A stretch of DNA of 64,000 bases from Eustoma russellianum (taxonomy: Eukaryota > Streptophyta > Magnoliopsida > Gentianales > Gentianaceae): NCBI GenBank assembly GCA_036186865.1, contig AP025062.1, forward strand, positions 10,332,023-10,396,022. The letters are read 5' to 3'. Each line of letters starts with the position of its first letter. Within the stretch, counting starts at the first letter, position 1. Shown here in pieces: positions 11,430-21,844 of this stretch. The notes beneath the pieces were generated by a model that saw only the letters and a program-made list of their open reading frames with translations, ran no database searches and was not told where the DNA came from. The position numbers and the translations under genes were made by a program.

Positions 11430-11893
11430 AATTGTCCCTAAATAATCATATGAACAATAGAATACTGAGACATTTGGGTCCTGGATGATTGCATCTACCA
11501 AGAACACACATCAGAGATTCTTAGGGGATAAATTGCTGGGAATAATACTGAATCAAACAAGAGACTGGCAGGGGGCTCTCTTTTTATCCCCATGTGTTTT
11601 ATACGTGGAAGATATACCTCCTATTTTCTTCTAGAGGAATTGCTTCTAGAGGAATTTTGAAGTAGTAGGTAATCGTTGCAAACTTTTGTGATGGAGGGTT
11701 TTAAGAATAGACCATTCCCTGACCACATGAATGGAACATTGATAACCCTCATCTCAAGGTGAATAATCCTGAAAGTTTTACCAATTTCGTCGAATTGCAC
11801 TCACTAACAGATTCAAGAATTTGATACAAGAAGAAGTATCTTCTGCGTAACGTCCATTCACACAGAGACACAATCATCAGCGAACATAATTAT
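11430..11893 (+). pseudogene. Possible LINE reverse-transcriptase scrap
   Basis: Around 11690-11800, in shifting frames, the translation reads MEGFKNRPFPDHMNGTLITL, then VNNPESFTNF. This resembles the N-terminal reverse-transcriptase stretch of plant LINEs (gf..g.fP...N.T.ItLIPKv.nP). Only about 60 residues can be aligned by eye and several stops intervene. The rest of the interval shows nothing recognisable. Positions 11589-11617 repeat 7367-7395. Confidence 0.35.
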
Positions 11894-12963
11894 TGTTGGA
11901 GAAAATGGAAAGGAATTGAATTTGGACCAAGTTGCAAACAATGGTTAGCAACGTATTTTGAGCTGAGTTATGATTAGTTTCATTAATGATGAGTAGAAAC
12001 TAATGAGTCTTTAATTATCTACGTGACAAGGAGATAATTTTAGGATGTTGAATCACTAAATTTTGATACCGGTTGAATAAGAAATTAATGCTCAAAGTAA
12101 GGTGAAATTCATCTCAGCTCGGCCTGTGCCTGGGCATGGGCTCAGGTTGCAGACTGAGCTGCAGACCTGATGAGCTCATGTTGCGGACTGAGCAGCAGGT
12201 CTGATGGGCTCAGGCGGCAGGCCGGGCAGCAGGCTTCAAACTGCAGGCCAGGCCCTGCAGCAGCGGGTCGGATCTTATCAGCTGGGGTGAAGTTTGTTTG
12301 AGTTTAAACTTCTCCAGGTTGTTAAGATAGGCTAAGGTTAACTTTTGAGAAGTCGAACTTTATCCGTGCCAAGCTGACCTGAAGTTGCTATGATCTGAAG
12401 GCTCTGATTGAACAGTTATTAGATCCGACGGCTGAGGGCACGCATGGTGCGGTTATCTGATCCAAGGGTTCAGGCCAAGTAGGTATCTGATTCTATGGTT
12501 GTGGTTGAATTGGATGTAACAAACTGACCTCAGAATTTCTCTATAAATAGAGGCCTAACTAGACTCCGTGGTCACTCAGAAAAATCTAGAAGTTCTTCTC
12601 TTTTCTTTGCAATCTCACTCTTTGCATGATCATTCTTCCCCATACACAAAACACCCTCTGCATTTCCCAGTAATCCAAGAATTCAGGACAGCTTACAGGT
12701 TCATTGAGATTATACGCTGCAGTGCATCTCTTCTGAACTGACTCCGTTGTATCCTAGGAGAAGACTGCTCCTTCTGGTTAGGCGCAGTATACCGGAGCAA
12801 TACGTCTTAAGGACAGAGACCTGGACTCACCTCGGATCTCTACTCAGCTGATCTGTTGAAGTTATTGCCTAGATAGCTATGCTGCTTGGTGATTCCAAAC
12901 CTAGGTAATATAGGAGGATTGCATTTTGTTGAGAACTATTGTAAAACTTTATCACTAAACATG
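11894..12963 (+). mobile_element. LTR-like block with a TATA box, probably a solo LTR
   Basis: The block starts TGTTGGAGAAAATGG and has a GC-rich part (12110-12280) with repeated CAGACTGAGC/GGGCTCAGG words, a strong TATA box at 12541 and a transcribed-leader-like stretch through about 12950. ATTAT occurs immediately before 11894 and again at 12964, in a wider near-repeat CAT[A/G]ATTATTG. The end does not read CA, so the right boundary is uncertain. No primer site or coding region adjoins it. Confidence 0.4.
12541..12550 (+). promoter_or_regulatory. TATA box of the LTR-like block
   Basis: CTATAAATAG is followed about 30-60 bases later by CT-rich leader-like DNA, as in plant LTR promoters. Confidence 0.5.
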
Positions 12964-13249
12964 ATTATTGATCAAACAAGAATTTACATTCATTCTGAGA
13001 TGTTTCCCATATAGAATGCACTGCGTGATCCAAATGCATTGTCTCGACAAGGACAGTTGCATATGAGGGCCTTGGATGTAGTGTCAAGTAAGAAAATTTC
13101 CCCTCATATGGTTTAAATGCACTGACAATTGAGCTAGGCCTGCTAAATATCGAATAAAACTCATACATAGGAAAAAATAACCAATGGTTCTTAGGCCGTC
13201 AGTAAGATACTAAGAGAGAAAATATTTGGTTAAGTAAGAATATTGGACT
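12964..13249. other. Unassigned short interval
   Basis: I see no gene, repeat or signal here. A 67-codon minus frame covers part of it but has no recognisable motif. Confidence 0.4.
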
Positions 13250-14890
13250 AAGAACATTGATGATTGGAAATTTGCTGGAAAAAAAAAGAAAAAGTAAATA
13301 TTTTATTTTTACAAGAAACAAAATAAATGGGTGAGAAAGCTACAATATTCGACAAGTCATGATTTTAAGTCTAATACATATGAAAGAATAAGTCAAAAAA
13401 TGATGCTGGGATTTTTATGGATGCCTCATTAATAGACAAAGTAGTAGGTGTTAATGAGATAGATATTATAACCTTTAAGTTGGTCGTGGAAAAATATTGA
13501 TAGTATTGTATGATCCACAAGTAGGTTTAGAGGAGGCTATAAAGGTTCAATTTCGGGAAGATTTAGAAGACGTAATACATGAAATTCCAATAGATGAGAA
13601 GATCTTTATAGTAGAAGATTTAAATAGACATGTAGTTACAGAAAATAAGGATTCGAATGAGGTACATTATGGATTTGGTTTTGGAAACAGGAATAATGAA
13701 GGAAGATCAATTTTGAATTTTCCAATAGCGTATGGCCTTATAGTGACTGATACAAATCAAATCAAGTCATACCCAGTATATCCTAATGACAGCACAAGCT
13801 TACACTGACTGATACATTTTCTTAAAAAAAAGAGATGAATACTTGATTACATTCAAAGGTAGACCAAATAAGCCACATATAGACTATTTCATGATTCGTA
13901 TTAGAGATAGAAGAGTTTGTGAGTGGTGATCCCAGGAGAAAGCTTAATAGTGCAATGCCGTCTGGTAGTGTTACTTGTCCGCAACCGATACAGCAGATTG
14001 AGAAAATAAAATCTTATAGATCGAAGATAAAATAATGGATTTTGAAAGAAGTTGAACAAACAGATTTTGGAGAAAAAAAAGTAATGGATCAAGAAGCTTT
14101 GAAAAATTCAAGTGGTGATGCGAATAAAATGTGGGAGGATGTAGTGGTAATGATTAATATAATAGTTAGAAATTTATTTGTTGAGCCAAAAATTCAAGTA
14201 CTTCCAAATAAAAAATCTTGGGAATGGAAATAAGAAGTGTAAGCCAAAGTAAAAAAACCAAGAGAATGAGTTATAAGACACTTCAACTTTTGAGAGATCA
14301 AGAAAATTGGGAAAGCTATATGCTGCTAAGTAAGAAGCTAAACAGGTCGTAAGTGAAGTCGAATAAGGGCTTTAAAGATTTTTATAAGCAGTTGGACACA
14401 GAAAAAGGTGAAAGAGATATGTATAAAATTGTCATAACAAAAGAAACAAAGACAAGAGATTCGACTCAAATTAAATGTGTTAAAAACGAAGATTTAAAGC
14501 TTTTAGTAGTGAAAAAAGAAATAAAAACTAGATAGAACAGATACTTCAGAAACTTTTCAATGAATCTTGAGAGATAAATTTGTATCAGGCAATTTACGTA
14601 ACCTTGAAGAGAATGGATATATAACATATAGTCGGATAATTTGATCTTCTTAAGTCGAAGACGATCTAAAAAGGATAAAAAAATATGAAAGCGATTGGAG
14701 CAAACGGTATTCTAATTGAGCTTCGAAATGCGTATAGAAAAAGATATTATGTGGATCATAAATCTTTTTAACAAGATTGTGAAGACCGAAAAGGTTTATG
14801 ACTAATGGAAGAAAAGCACTTTAGTATTTCTTCATAAAAAGAAAGGAGATATAAAAGATTGTACAAATTATAAAAGAATTAAGTTAATAA
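13250..14890 (+). pseudogene. RTE-clade LINE, endonuclease and start of reverse transcriptase (5'-truncated)
   Basis: In three alternating frames this matches the plant RTE LINE that is often misannotated as 'craniofacial development protein 2-like'. Visible pieces are a QETK-like start near 13310, DPQVGLEEAIKVQFREDLED at 13509, IVEDLNRHV near 13610 (the usual GDFN metal-binding motif has become EDLN), a RNNEGRSILNF stretch near 13690, HIDYFMI near 13876, then KTRDSTQIKCVKNEDLKLLV at about 14450 and a purine-rich RT start. Many stops and frameshifts. It continues after the insert at 14891-15471. Confidence 0.85.
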
Positions 14891-15471
14891 ATCACATGTA
14901 TGTTGATACTAATTTGCCGACTAGTAGTTTGGAGAGGGACTTATCGCATGCTGAATACCCTATATGTTGGCAAAGTACGGTTAGAATTTCAGTAATATAT
15001 ATTAGTCCGGGAGGATCATTTAATGCTGGACCAGTTCATCGTAATTGTCGAAATGCATGGCACCCAGCTCATGCGTACGATGATTATTGCTATAATATGT
15101 TTGGTGTCACTAAAGGGGATATTCTGGCCTCAACTTTCCATGAAACGCCAGAAATTGAGGGCGCGGAAGCAGACACAACTTTACAAAGGGAAATATAAAT
15201 TGATTTGGAAGTCCAGCATGATGAAGGTTTTATATCGTATAAGTCTAAGACATCGCATAAGCAGCGGCGTGTAAAAAAGAATATAACTTCTCCGCCTCCT
15301 TCACAAGTTGAAACCCATGGTAAAACAAAAATAATACACCAAACCCGGTTTTCTTAGATTGGTACTTCGTTCTTCTATTGCAATGTTAGGTTTATTTTTT
15401 TATATCGCGTAATAAAAGCGGTTTTTCCTCCGCTATATGTGGGGATGATCAATAAAATAGTTATATAAAAA
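14891..15471 (+). mobile_element. Retroposed insert (processed transcript of unknown source) inside the RTE LINE
   Basis: The 581-bp insert is flanked by a perfect 10-bp duplication AAGTTAATAA (14881-14890 and 15472-15481). The LINE frame reads smoothly if insert and one duplicate are ignored. The insert ends in an A-rich tail with AATAAA at 15451, and another AATAAA at 15411, so it looks like a LINE-copied mRNA or SINE. A frame from 14896 runs to 15357 (about 153 codons) with a single in-frame TAA at 15196. Readable parts include SPGGSFNAGPVHRNCRNAWH, YNMFGVTKGDIL and a basic, serine/proline-rich end. I do not recognise the protein. Confidence 0.75.
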
Positions 15472-15481
15472 AAGTTAATAA

Positions 15482-16904
15482 GCCACACAATAAAGCTCTA
15501 TGAGCGAGTGATTGAGAAAATACATCACAAATAGATTAATGTACCTAAAATCAGTGTACATTTATGCTAGAAAAGTCAACAATGTATGTTATTCTTCTCT
15601 TGAGAAGATTAATAGACGATATCAAAAGAAGATCAGGATTTGCATTTTATTTTCATTGACTTGGAAAAAGCATACGATAAAGTTCTACAAGATATCCTAT
15701 GGAGAGTGCTTGAAAAGATAAGTGTTAAAGTAACAAATATAGAATTTTTAAAGACATGTATGAAAACAGGATCACAAGCGAAATGACTACAGGAGGACTA
15801 AGCCCGGAATTTCCAATAGTAGTAGGCTTACACCAAGGATCTATATTGAGTGCATACACATTTGCTTTAGCTGTGCTCACTCGGCATATTAAAGATAGAT
15901 TCCTGTGGAATATGTTATTTGTAAATGATATTGCGCTGGTGGATAACACTAGGGGAGAAGTCAATACTTAGATGGAATATTGGCGGGAGACAATAGTAGA
16001 AAAGAGCTTCAAATTGAATCGAAAGAAGACGGAGTATATAGAATTTAAATTTCGCAACAAAAGAATGAAGGAACCTTGTGTAAAACTAGGAGACCAAGAT
16101 ATTTATTTGGGTTAGAATATAGTTAATTAGGATCCGTACTATAAAAATATGAAGGAATTGACAACGTTGTGAATTACAGGGTATAGATAGGATGGTTAAA
16201 GCAGAGAAATACGTTAGGTCTTCTTTGCGATATACAAGTACTTTTAAAATTTAACAGAAAGTTTTACAAGACGATAGTAAAACCCGCACTAACGTATAGG
16301 TCTGAAACAAAGAATGTGAGTGATTAAAATGAGAATGTTTGGATGGATGTGTGGGCATACAAGGAATATTAAAATAAGAAATGAACATATTAGAAGAAAG
16401 GTTGGGGTAGATGAGAAGATTAAGGAGTCAAGGTTGAGATGGTGTATACATGTACAAAGGCGTCTTGCAGATGCACATGTTAGGTGATGCAAGAAAATAA
16501 TGAGGGGCATGTTAAAGGTGTGAGAGAGGAACCAAAGAAGACACAGAGAAAACAATAATAAAGGATATAAGTTACATAACAATTGGGGAGTATATGGTCA
16601 GTGATAGAACACATTGGAGACAGTTGATTCATGTAGCCAATGTCATGTAGAGCGTATAATATTTAAGTAAGAATTTTAAGTATTTAGTCCTAAATCACAG
16701 TTTAGATGATATGATAGTTTTTGAAATATGTGTATTCTAAAGGAATATGTTATGCATTAGGTATTATGAGACACACAAGAAGGGTATAATTTAGGCTACG
16801 ACTTAAAAACAAAAATTAAAATAAATAAATAAATAAAACGTAAAAGAAATGATTGAACCATATATCTAGCCCACTAGTGAGAAAAGACTTGAGTGTTGTT
16901 GGAT
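15482..16904 (+). pseudogene. RTE-clade LINE, reverse transcriptase remainder and 3' end
   Basis: The frame resumes with KLISHTIKLYERVIE. The palm motif FIDLEKAYDKV (catalytic Asp) is at about 15652. GLHQGSILSAYTFALAVL is near 15828. The catalytic FADD box has decayed to FVND near 15917, losing one Asp. A C-terminal region with MKMRMFGWM-like wording (16330-16500) follows. The end CCCACTAGTGAGAAAAGACTTGAGTGTTGTTG at 16873-16904 resembles the usual RTE 3' terminus with GTTG repeats. Multiple stops; inactive. Confidence 0.82.
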
Positions 16905-17179
16905 TCTTTTGTAAATGATAGAAAACAAGAACTTATGTGATTATATAAACACCTTGGAAAAGCAAATCAGAAAGGAAACGTACAGGCCTCAGGGTGGCTA
17001 CTGTAATTCCGTACTAATCCAAGAAAGTTAGAAATTATTGCAAAATTGCACTTTAAACTTCTTTGAGCTTAGGAGCGCAAAGTGGATGCACTAAACTGGA
17101 TGTTCTAGTGTCAGAAGATTCTCCCTATCCATCACCAATACTATGCATATGCTACTAGAGAAGAAATATTACAATCTTC
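16905..17179. other. Unassigned flank left of the element nest
   Basis: No gene or repeat recognised. TCTTC at 17175-17179 is the putative left target duplication of element C (right copy TGTTC at 51922-51926, one mismatch). Confidence 0.45.
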
Positions 17180-17287
17180 TGTTAGGTCTTTAGAACAACA
17201 TAGAAGACAGGTTGAATAGTGTGTTAACCAAATATGGATATTTTCAGATATTTTTCGATGGTGAGAACAAATGAATACTTGGGTATG
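17180..17287 (-). mobile_element. Element C left LTR, first part (split by element A)
   Basis: The sequence from TGTTAGGTC to the ATTTTTCGATGGTGAGAACA stretch matches 50486-50595 of the right LTR. It is cut at 17287 by element A and resumes at 41621 with TTCTTTGAAAATAAATAAAC. GTATG at 17283-17287 is the left copy of A's target duplication. Confidence 0.9.
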
Positions 17288-17437
17288 TGTTAATATATAA
17301 GATTGTTTTAATGATGAAAAGATGTTTTGAATAGGTTAAATTTATGCTTGAGACTTGATGTAAAATGAGAAAATTATACAATGTCAAAAATGGTTGAGAT
17401 TGGAACTCACTGTCCAACATTGATCTCTTAGAATGGG

Positions 17438-17765
17438 GACATTGATCGATCAATGTACTTCAGCCTCTGACTTCGATCGATGGATATCAGGCAGAAACCT
17501 TTCTGTCCAACATCGATCTCTCAACCTGGAGACATCAATCCATCCATATGACTTCAGTCTCTTCCCAGGGAGACTTCGATCGATCGATGTCAGGCAGAAT
17601 AATTTCTGTCCAACATCGATCTCTCAGTACAGGGGACATTGATCGATCGAAGTGACACCAGTCTCTCCAAGGGGACTTCGATCGATCGATGTCAGCAGTT
17701 TTAAAAACTGCAAAGTTTCTTGAGGACATCGATCTCTCACCCAGGCACTTCGATCGATCGATGTC
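17438..17765. repeat. Palindrome array in the element A 5' LTR
   Basis: Variants of GACATCGATCGATCGATGTC, such as GACTTCGATCGATCGATGTC at 17570ish and 17681ish, alternate with half-site modules like TCCAACATCGATCTCTCA. The array is 328 bp, against 195 bp in the 3' LTR, because two modules present here are absent there. Confidence 0.88.
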
Positions 17766-18035
17766 CCCCAGAATTCAAAATTTTTTGAATGTTGGAACAA
17801 AATCCAAGGGATATTTATGGTATTTTCTCTATCCAATCTTGCTCAAATTTCTTGTAGACTTTACTCGAACATACTACATGCTTTCTTGACTATTATATCC
17901 ATGACTAAGCAATCCTAGGTTGGCTATTGAGGACCAAATCGCTCCATAGGGTGGCTAAAGACTACTTGGGCATTATCTTGACATTTGGAGTAGTTGAAGA
18001 CATGGTGGAGACCTCAAAATTGTGGTGAACTTCAG

Positions 18036-18043
18036 CTATAAAT
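18036..18043 (+). promoter_or_regulatory. TATA box, element A 5' LTR
   Basis: CTATAAAT, conserved in the 3' LTR (40967) and the minus-strand LTR (617-626). Confidence 0.6.
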
Positions 18044-18530
18044 GGGAGAAGCTTGGTGAGGCAAACATACGCTTTCACCATCATCTAGCTTCATTATTCA
18101 TTGTTGTATAGTTCTCTCACATTTGTAAAATTGCTTGGAGCTTGTTAAGCTTTTCTTTGCTCTTCATTGTTGTATATTGAGAGATAGAGAGTCTAGCACA
18201 AGAGTAACCATAAATATTTGATCTCTTGATTGTGCTTAAACTAGTGAGAAAGTGTGAACCTTACTATTTCCTTCAACCCACTGTGAGAAAGTTCTTGAGG
18301 AAACTTTGTTGAAGTTGTGAGGTAGCAAGAAGTTCTTGCTAGAGCTGTAGTTAGTGTAGCTGCTAGTGTATTTTGTGGAAGAAGTTGTTGTTGTTACTTA
18401 CACTAAGGTGTTAGTGTAAGTGTTGTTGTGGTTGTTCTTATTGTCTCAAATAAGAAGAGTAGTTGTTGAAAATCCACTTTTGTAACAAAGTGGTAGTGGA
18501 GTAGAATCATTTATGATTCGAACCACTCTA

Positions 18531-21158
18531 TGTAGGATCTGCAAGGCACCACTAGAAGGGGGGTTGAATAGTGGGTGCAGAAAATGTGGTTTTTAAAATA
18601 GTTTTAAACCAAAAACCCAACTTCTGAAAACACTTTCTGTTTTCAGGACCAGTTTTAAAACGTTTTGAAAACTAGGTTTCAGGTCTTCAAAAATTCTGAA
18701 ATTCGGAGAGAACTTAGCCTTAGATTTTATGAGTGTCTCCTAGAAATTTCAGATTTAAATTCAACTTCTAACCCCTTCAAACTTTGTTGGTGGTCAGATT
18801 GCGCAAATCTGTCAGAAACGGTAGACTGATTTGAAAAATTAATTTCTATTTGTACATAACTCCAAATGCTTTGAAACTTTTAAAGACTAACCCCTTATAA
18901 GTTTTATTTAAATGGGTTGAAACATTTTTGAAAAATTCTTTTGGGAAGTTAGTCAAATACGATCAAAGTCTCAACCTTTGCAAGCCTGAAAATCAGACTG
19001 CACTAGTCTCAGAACTTTGGACGTTTGGGTGACTTATACTTATCCAAAAGGGTTGAAACTTGCTCCAAAAGAACCCTAAGACGTGTGGCTATGTTTTCTG
19101 AAAGTTTTGTAATTTTTGAAATTCGTTTTCCATTTTTACGAACGTAATCAAAAATCATAAATAGTGCTGAAACCGAATGTAAGTGCTGAAAGTAAATGAC
19201 ACCAAGAATTTTATACTGGTTCGGTCATAAACAACCTACTCCAGTCTTCGAGACACATTCCTAGGTTCAAACCAATCACACAATACAAATTATACCTTAC
19301 CATAGGGTTGATGGAGTTACACACCAACTCCAACCCTTTACAAACCTTGTATGTTGAATACAATGCACACGAACACCACCACCTTGCAAGTCCAAGATTG
19401 ATCACATTTTGATCAATCTTTTACAGTGACAAAGAGAATATATGGTGGTCTAGATGAAGACTATTCAAGTATATGAATGTAAGTACAACAGACTTTTAGG
19501 AAGAAGAAAGAAAGGGAGAGTAGAAGAAGAGTGCTAGACGTTTTTATACTTCAAGATTGCAATGCTTGTTCTTGTTCTTGTTTTGTTCTTCTTCCTTCCC
19601 TTTTAACATGTGTTGGCCGCCCCCTTGGTGCTTTTACTCCTATTGAAAATTATCTTCTAATTCCTTGGGATAATATGTGGCATCATTGTGACATGTCTTT
19701 GTTTACTTGGCATCTCCTCATTGGATGATCATTAAGTTCTTGCTTACTTGCCACTCATTGATTTGTTGGATGTTATCATCACTTGATGACTAGGAAAATT
19801 TGAGAATTCTACTTAAAACATGTGCCAAAATCACCATAAAACAATTACCATAACTTCCAAGATCATCACATAAATTAAGCAAGACAATATTTCTCCAAAA
19901 AAGGTTAAAAAAATCGGCCATAATTGATCTTGCACATGCTCAAATTTCAGCATGTGTTACATACACATTTTGTTCAAAATATTTCCTATTTTGCGTTGTT
20001 TTAATTCAAGAAATCCATCTCCATTTAGTACAAGACATCTTCCTCAATTTTGGAATAAAACTTTATCATCTATAAGGCCTAAAAATCAGCCAAGATACAT
20101 TGCACACATGCTGAAATTTTCAGCATGTGTGATATTCAAGAATATCACTTTCTTTATTCCATAAAATATTTAAAACACTTCAACATTGTCTTCTAATTAA
20201 TCCACCTTAATCAAGACACAAAATATGGCTCATAATGGTGTAGAATTCGGCCGGCCTATTAGCACATGCTGAAATTTTCAGCATGTGTTACAAATGTGGC
20301 ATAAGTTTGAAATGTTACCTTGTGTAGCTTCTTCCTTTATGTCATCAACATTGTATGCTTCATTCTTGACATATAAATATGCCAACAAGGCTCCACATGG
20401 GCTCCAACTCAGCTGTTTTAGGCATGTAGCATATATTGTGCATGTGCTGAATTTTATTTTTGCAAACTTTGTAAAATAGTGTACATTTAATAATACACAC
20501 ATGGTATATTCCAATCAGCCCTTAATTGAATTTTCTAGAACATTTTAAGATGTATGAAATATGTAAAAAGTGTCTAGATACATGTTGTATAATGTGCCAA
20601 AAATGTTCCATGTGTTGTGTATGTAGAAAACCAAATTTTCGACGTTTATCGATTACCCGATTTTTCTCTAATTAAATTCCAACATTTTGCACATGTTATA
20701 TATATTATGTTACGCATAATATACATAAATTAAACTTTAATATTCAGCACTTATCTGATCTTAAAGTGGCGCTTTACACATGTGACAAAATTGAAATTGG
20801 AATCTCCATAATTTAGCCTTAATGTGGGGTGATTTGTGTTTGCCAACATGGAATGATTTTACGGCTGTAAATATCATCATACCCACGAAATTTATGGATA
20901 TTTTTGAGGTGTAGGGGCTGTCCATCTATTTATGGCAAGTACGTGACGTGTTGGCAAAGTTTCGGTTTAGAACCTTTTAACATGTTGTATTTAATTTGTC
21001 ATCACCATGACTTATATCATATGATATAAGACCTGAATATACTCATAAATATGAGTTAAGTATGGTGGTGTGACGTTAACGTACGTACGTAAAATATATA
21101 ACGTGTCGGTAGTACGTTGGAATAAGTGTTTATGTGCCTTTTTCAAAAATATCTGAAT
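18531..21158 (-). mobile_element. Element B left (3') LTR, first part, up to the L1 insertion
   Basis: Matches 29761-32407 along its length. It runs from TGTAGGATCTGCAAGGCACC to the L1 target site at 21145-21158 (AAAAATATCTGAAT). Three palindromes lie at 19933, 20105 and 20263. Confidence 0.93.
19933..20287. repeat. Three CACATGCTGAAA/TTTCAGCATGTG palindromes in the B left LTR
   Basis: Copies at 19933-19956 (one mismatch), 20105-20129 and 20263-20287. Each has 12-base arms around zero or one base and they are spaced about 160-170 bp apart. The same three recur in the right LTR at 31157, 31328 and 31488. Confidence 0.9.
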
Positions 21159-21247
21159 TTGTTTTTTGAAGAATGATATATTTTATTAATGCCTCACTTA
21201 TGGCGGAGGAAAATCATATTACAAACTTCAGTTACAAGCTGCTAAAG

Positions 21248-21844
21248 TCATCGTATGAGAATAAGTAAACTAAAGTGCGTATAATGTCGTATCTCCAGTC
21301 GTATATGATATGCCGCATTAAAACCTTGCCCAGTAAAACCACCCTTGTGGATAAAACCTGGGCGAAGGAAAAAGCGTACATATTTATAATAAAGATCGCG
21401 AGTGAGCTGGATGAATCGTCTTTGTCTTGGTGCTGACGGTGCAGCCTCTGAGTGATCCTTGTTGATGCGTACCTCATGAAACAAGAGGGCAATTAGTACA
21501 GTAGCAAAGAGGTATAAAAAGATAGAGAGTAGGATAGCCGTACGCGTACCCAAGTCGCCCTGGCTACCAAGCCAAGGCGACAGCAGATAATGGTTTGCAT
21601 TGAGTATTTTGCTCCTGACAAAACCGTTGGAGCTCATGTAGTACTTCGCCATTGATGCTCTCCTCAGCCGCATAATGAGCGGTAGTGGCAAACATAACAA
21701 AATGATCACATATATTAGCGTAAGAAACAGGTATTTGATGTAATATGCACATAGTGAAATAATTGCAGAAATCAAACGCACAAGTGTTGCCTGCGTACAA
21801 AGACACAGGCAACAACCATTGAATAGCGCCAATGTATCAGCCAT
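21248..21844 (-). CDS. Unassigned 198-codon frame in the L1 3' region, hydrophobic
   Basis: The ATG at 21844 overlaps the ORF2 stop in TGATG, and the frame stays open for 198 codons to 21248. It has no motif I recognise. Roughly residues 19-60 are strongly hydrophobic (two possible membrane spans around SAIISLCAYYIKYLF and IYVIILLCLPLPLI), and residues 102-122 form a third (ILLSIFLYLFATVLIALLF). The tail is basic and aromatic. It is undamaged whereas ORF2 has at least four stops and two frameshifts, which is odd for plain 3' UTR. It could still be a chance open frame, and conservation among related L1 copies would decide. Confidence 0.35.
   Translation of the reverse strand: MADTLALFNGCCLCLCTQATLVRLISAIISLCAYYIKYLFLTLIYVIILLCLPLPLIMRLRRASMAKYYMSSNGFVRSKILNANHYLLSPWLGSQGDLGTRTAILLSIFLYLFATVLIALLFHEVRINKDHSEAAPSAPRQRRFIQLTRDLYYKYVRFFLRPGFIHKGGFTGQGFNAAYHIRLEIRHYTHFSLLILIR

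Larger units (their letters stand above)
17288..18530 (+). mobile_element. Element A 5' LTR, first part
   Basis: TGTTAATATATAAGATTG matches the 3' LTR start at 40352. It contains the palindrome array (17438-17765), TATA box (18036) and the GTTGTTGTTG/AGTGTAAGTG stretch. It stops at 18530 in ACCACTCTA, where element B inserted. Confidence 0.93.
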
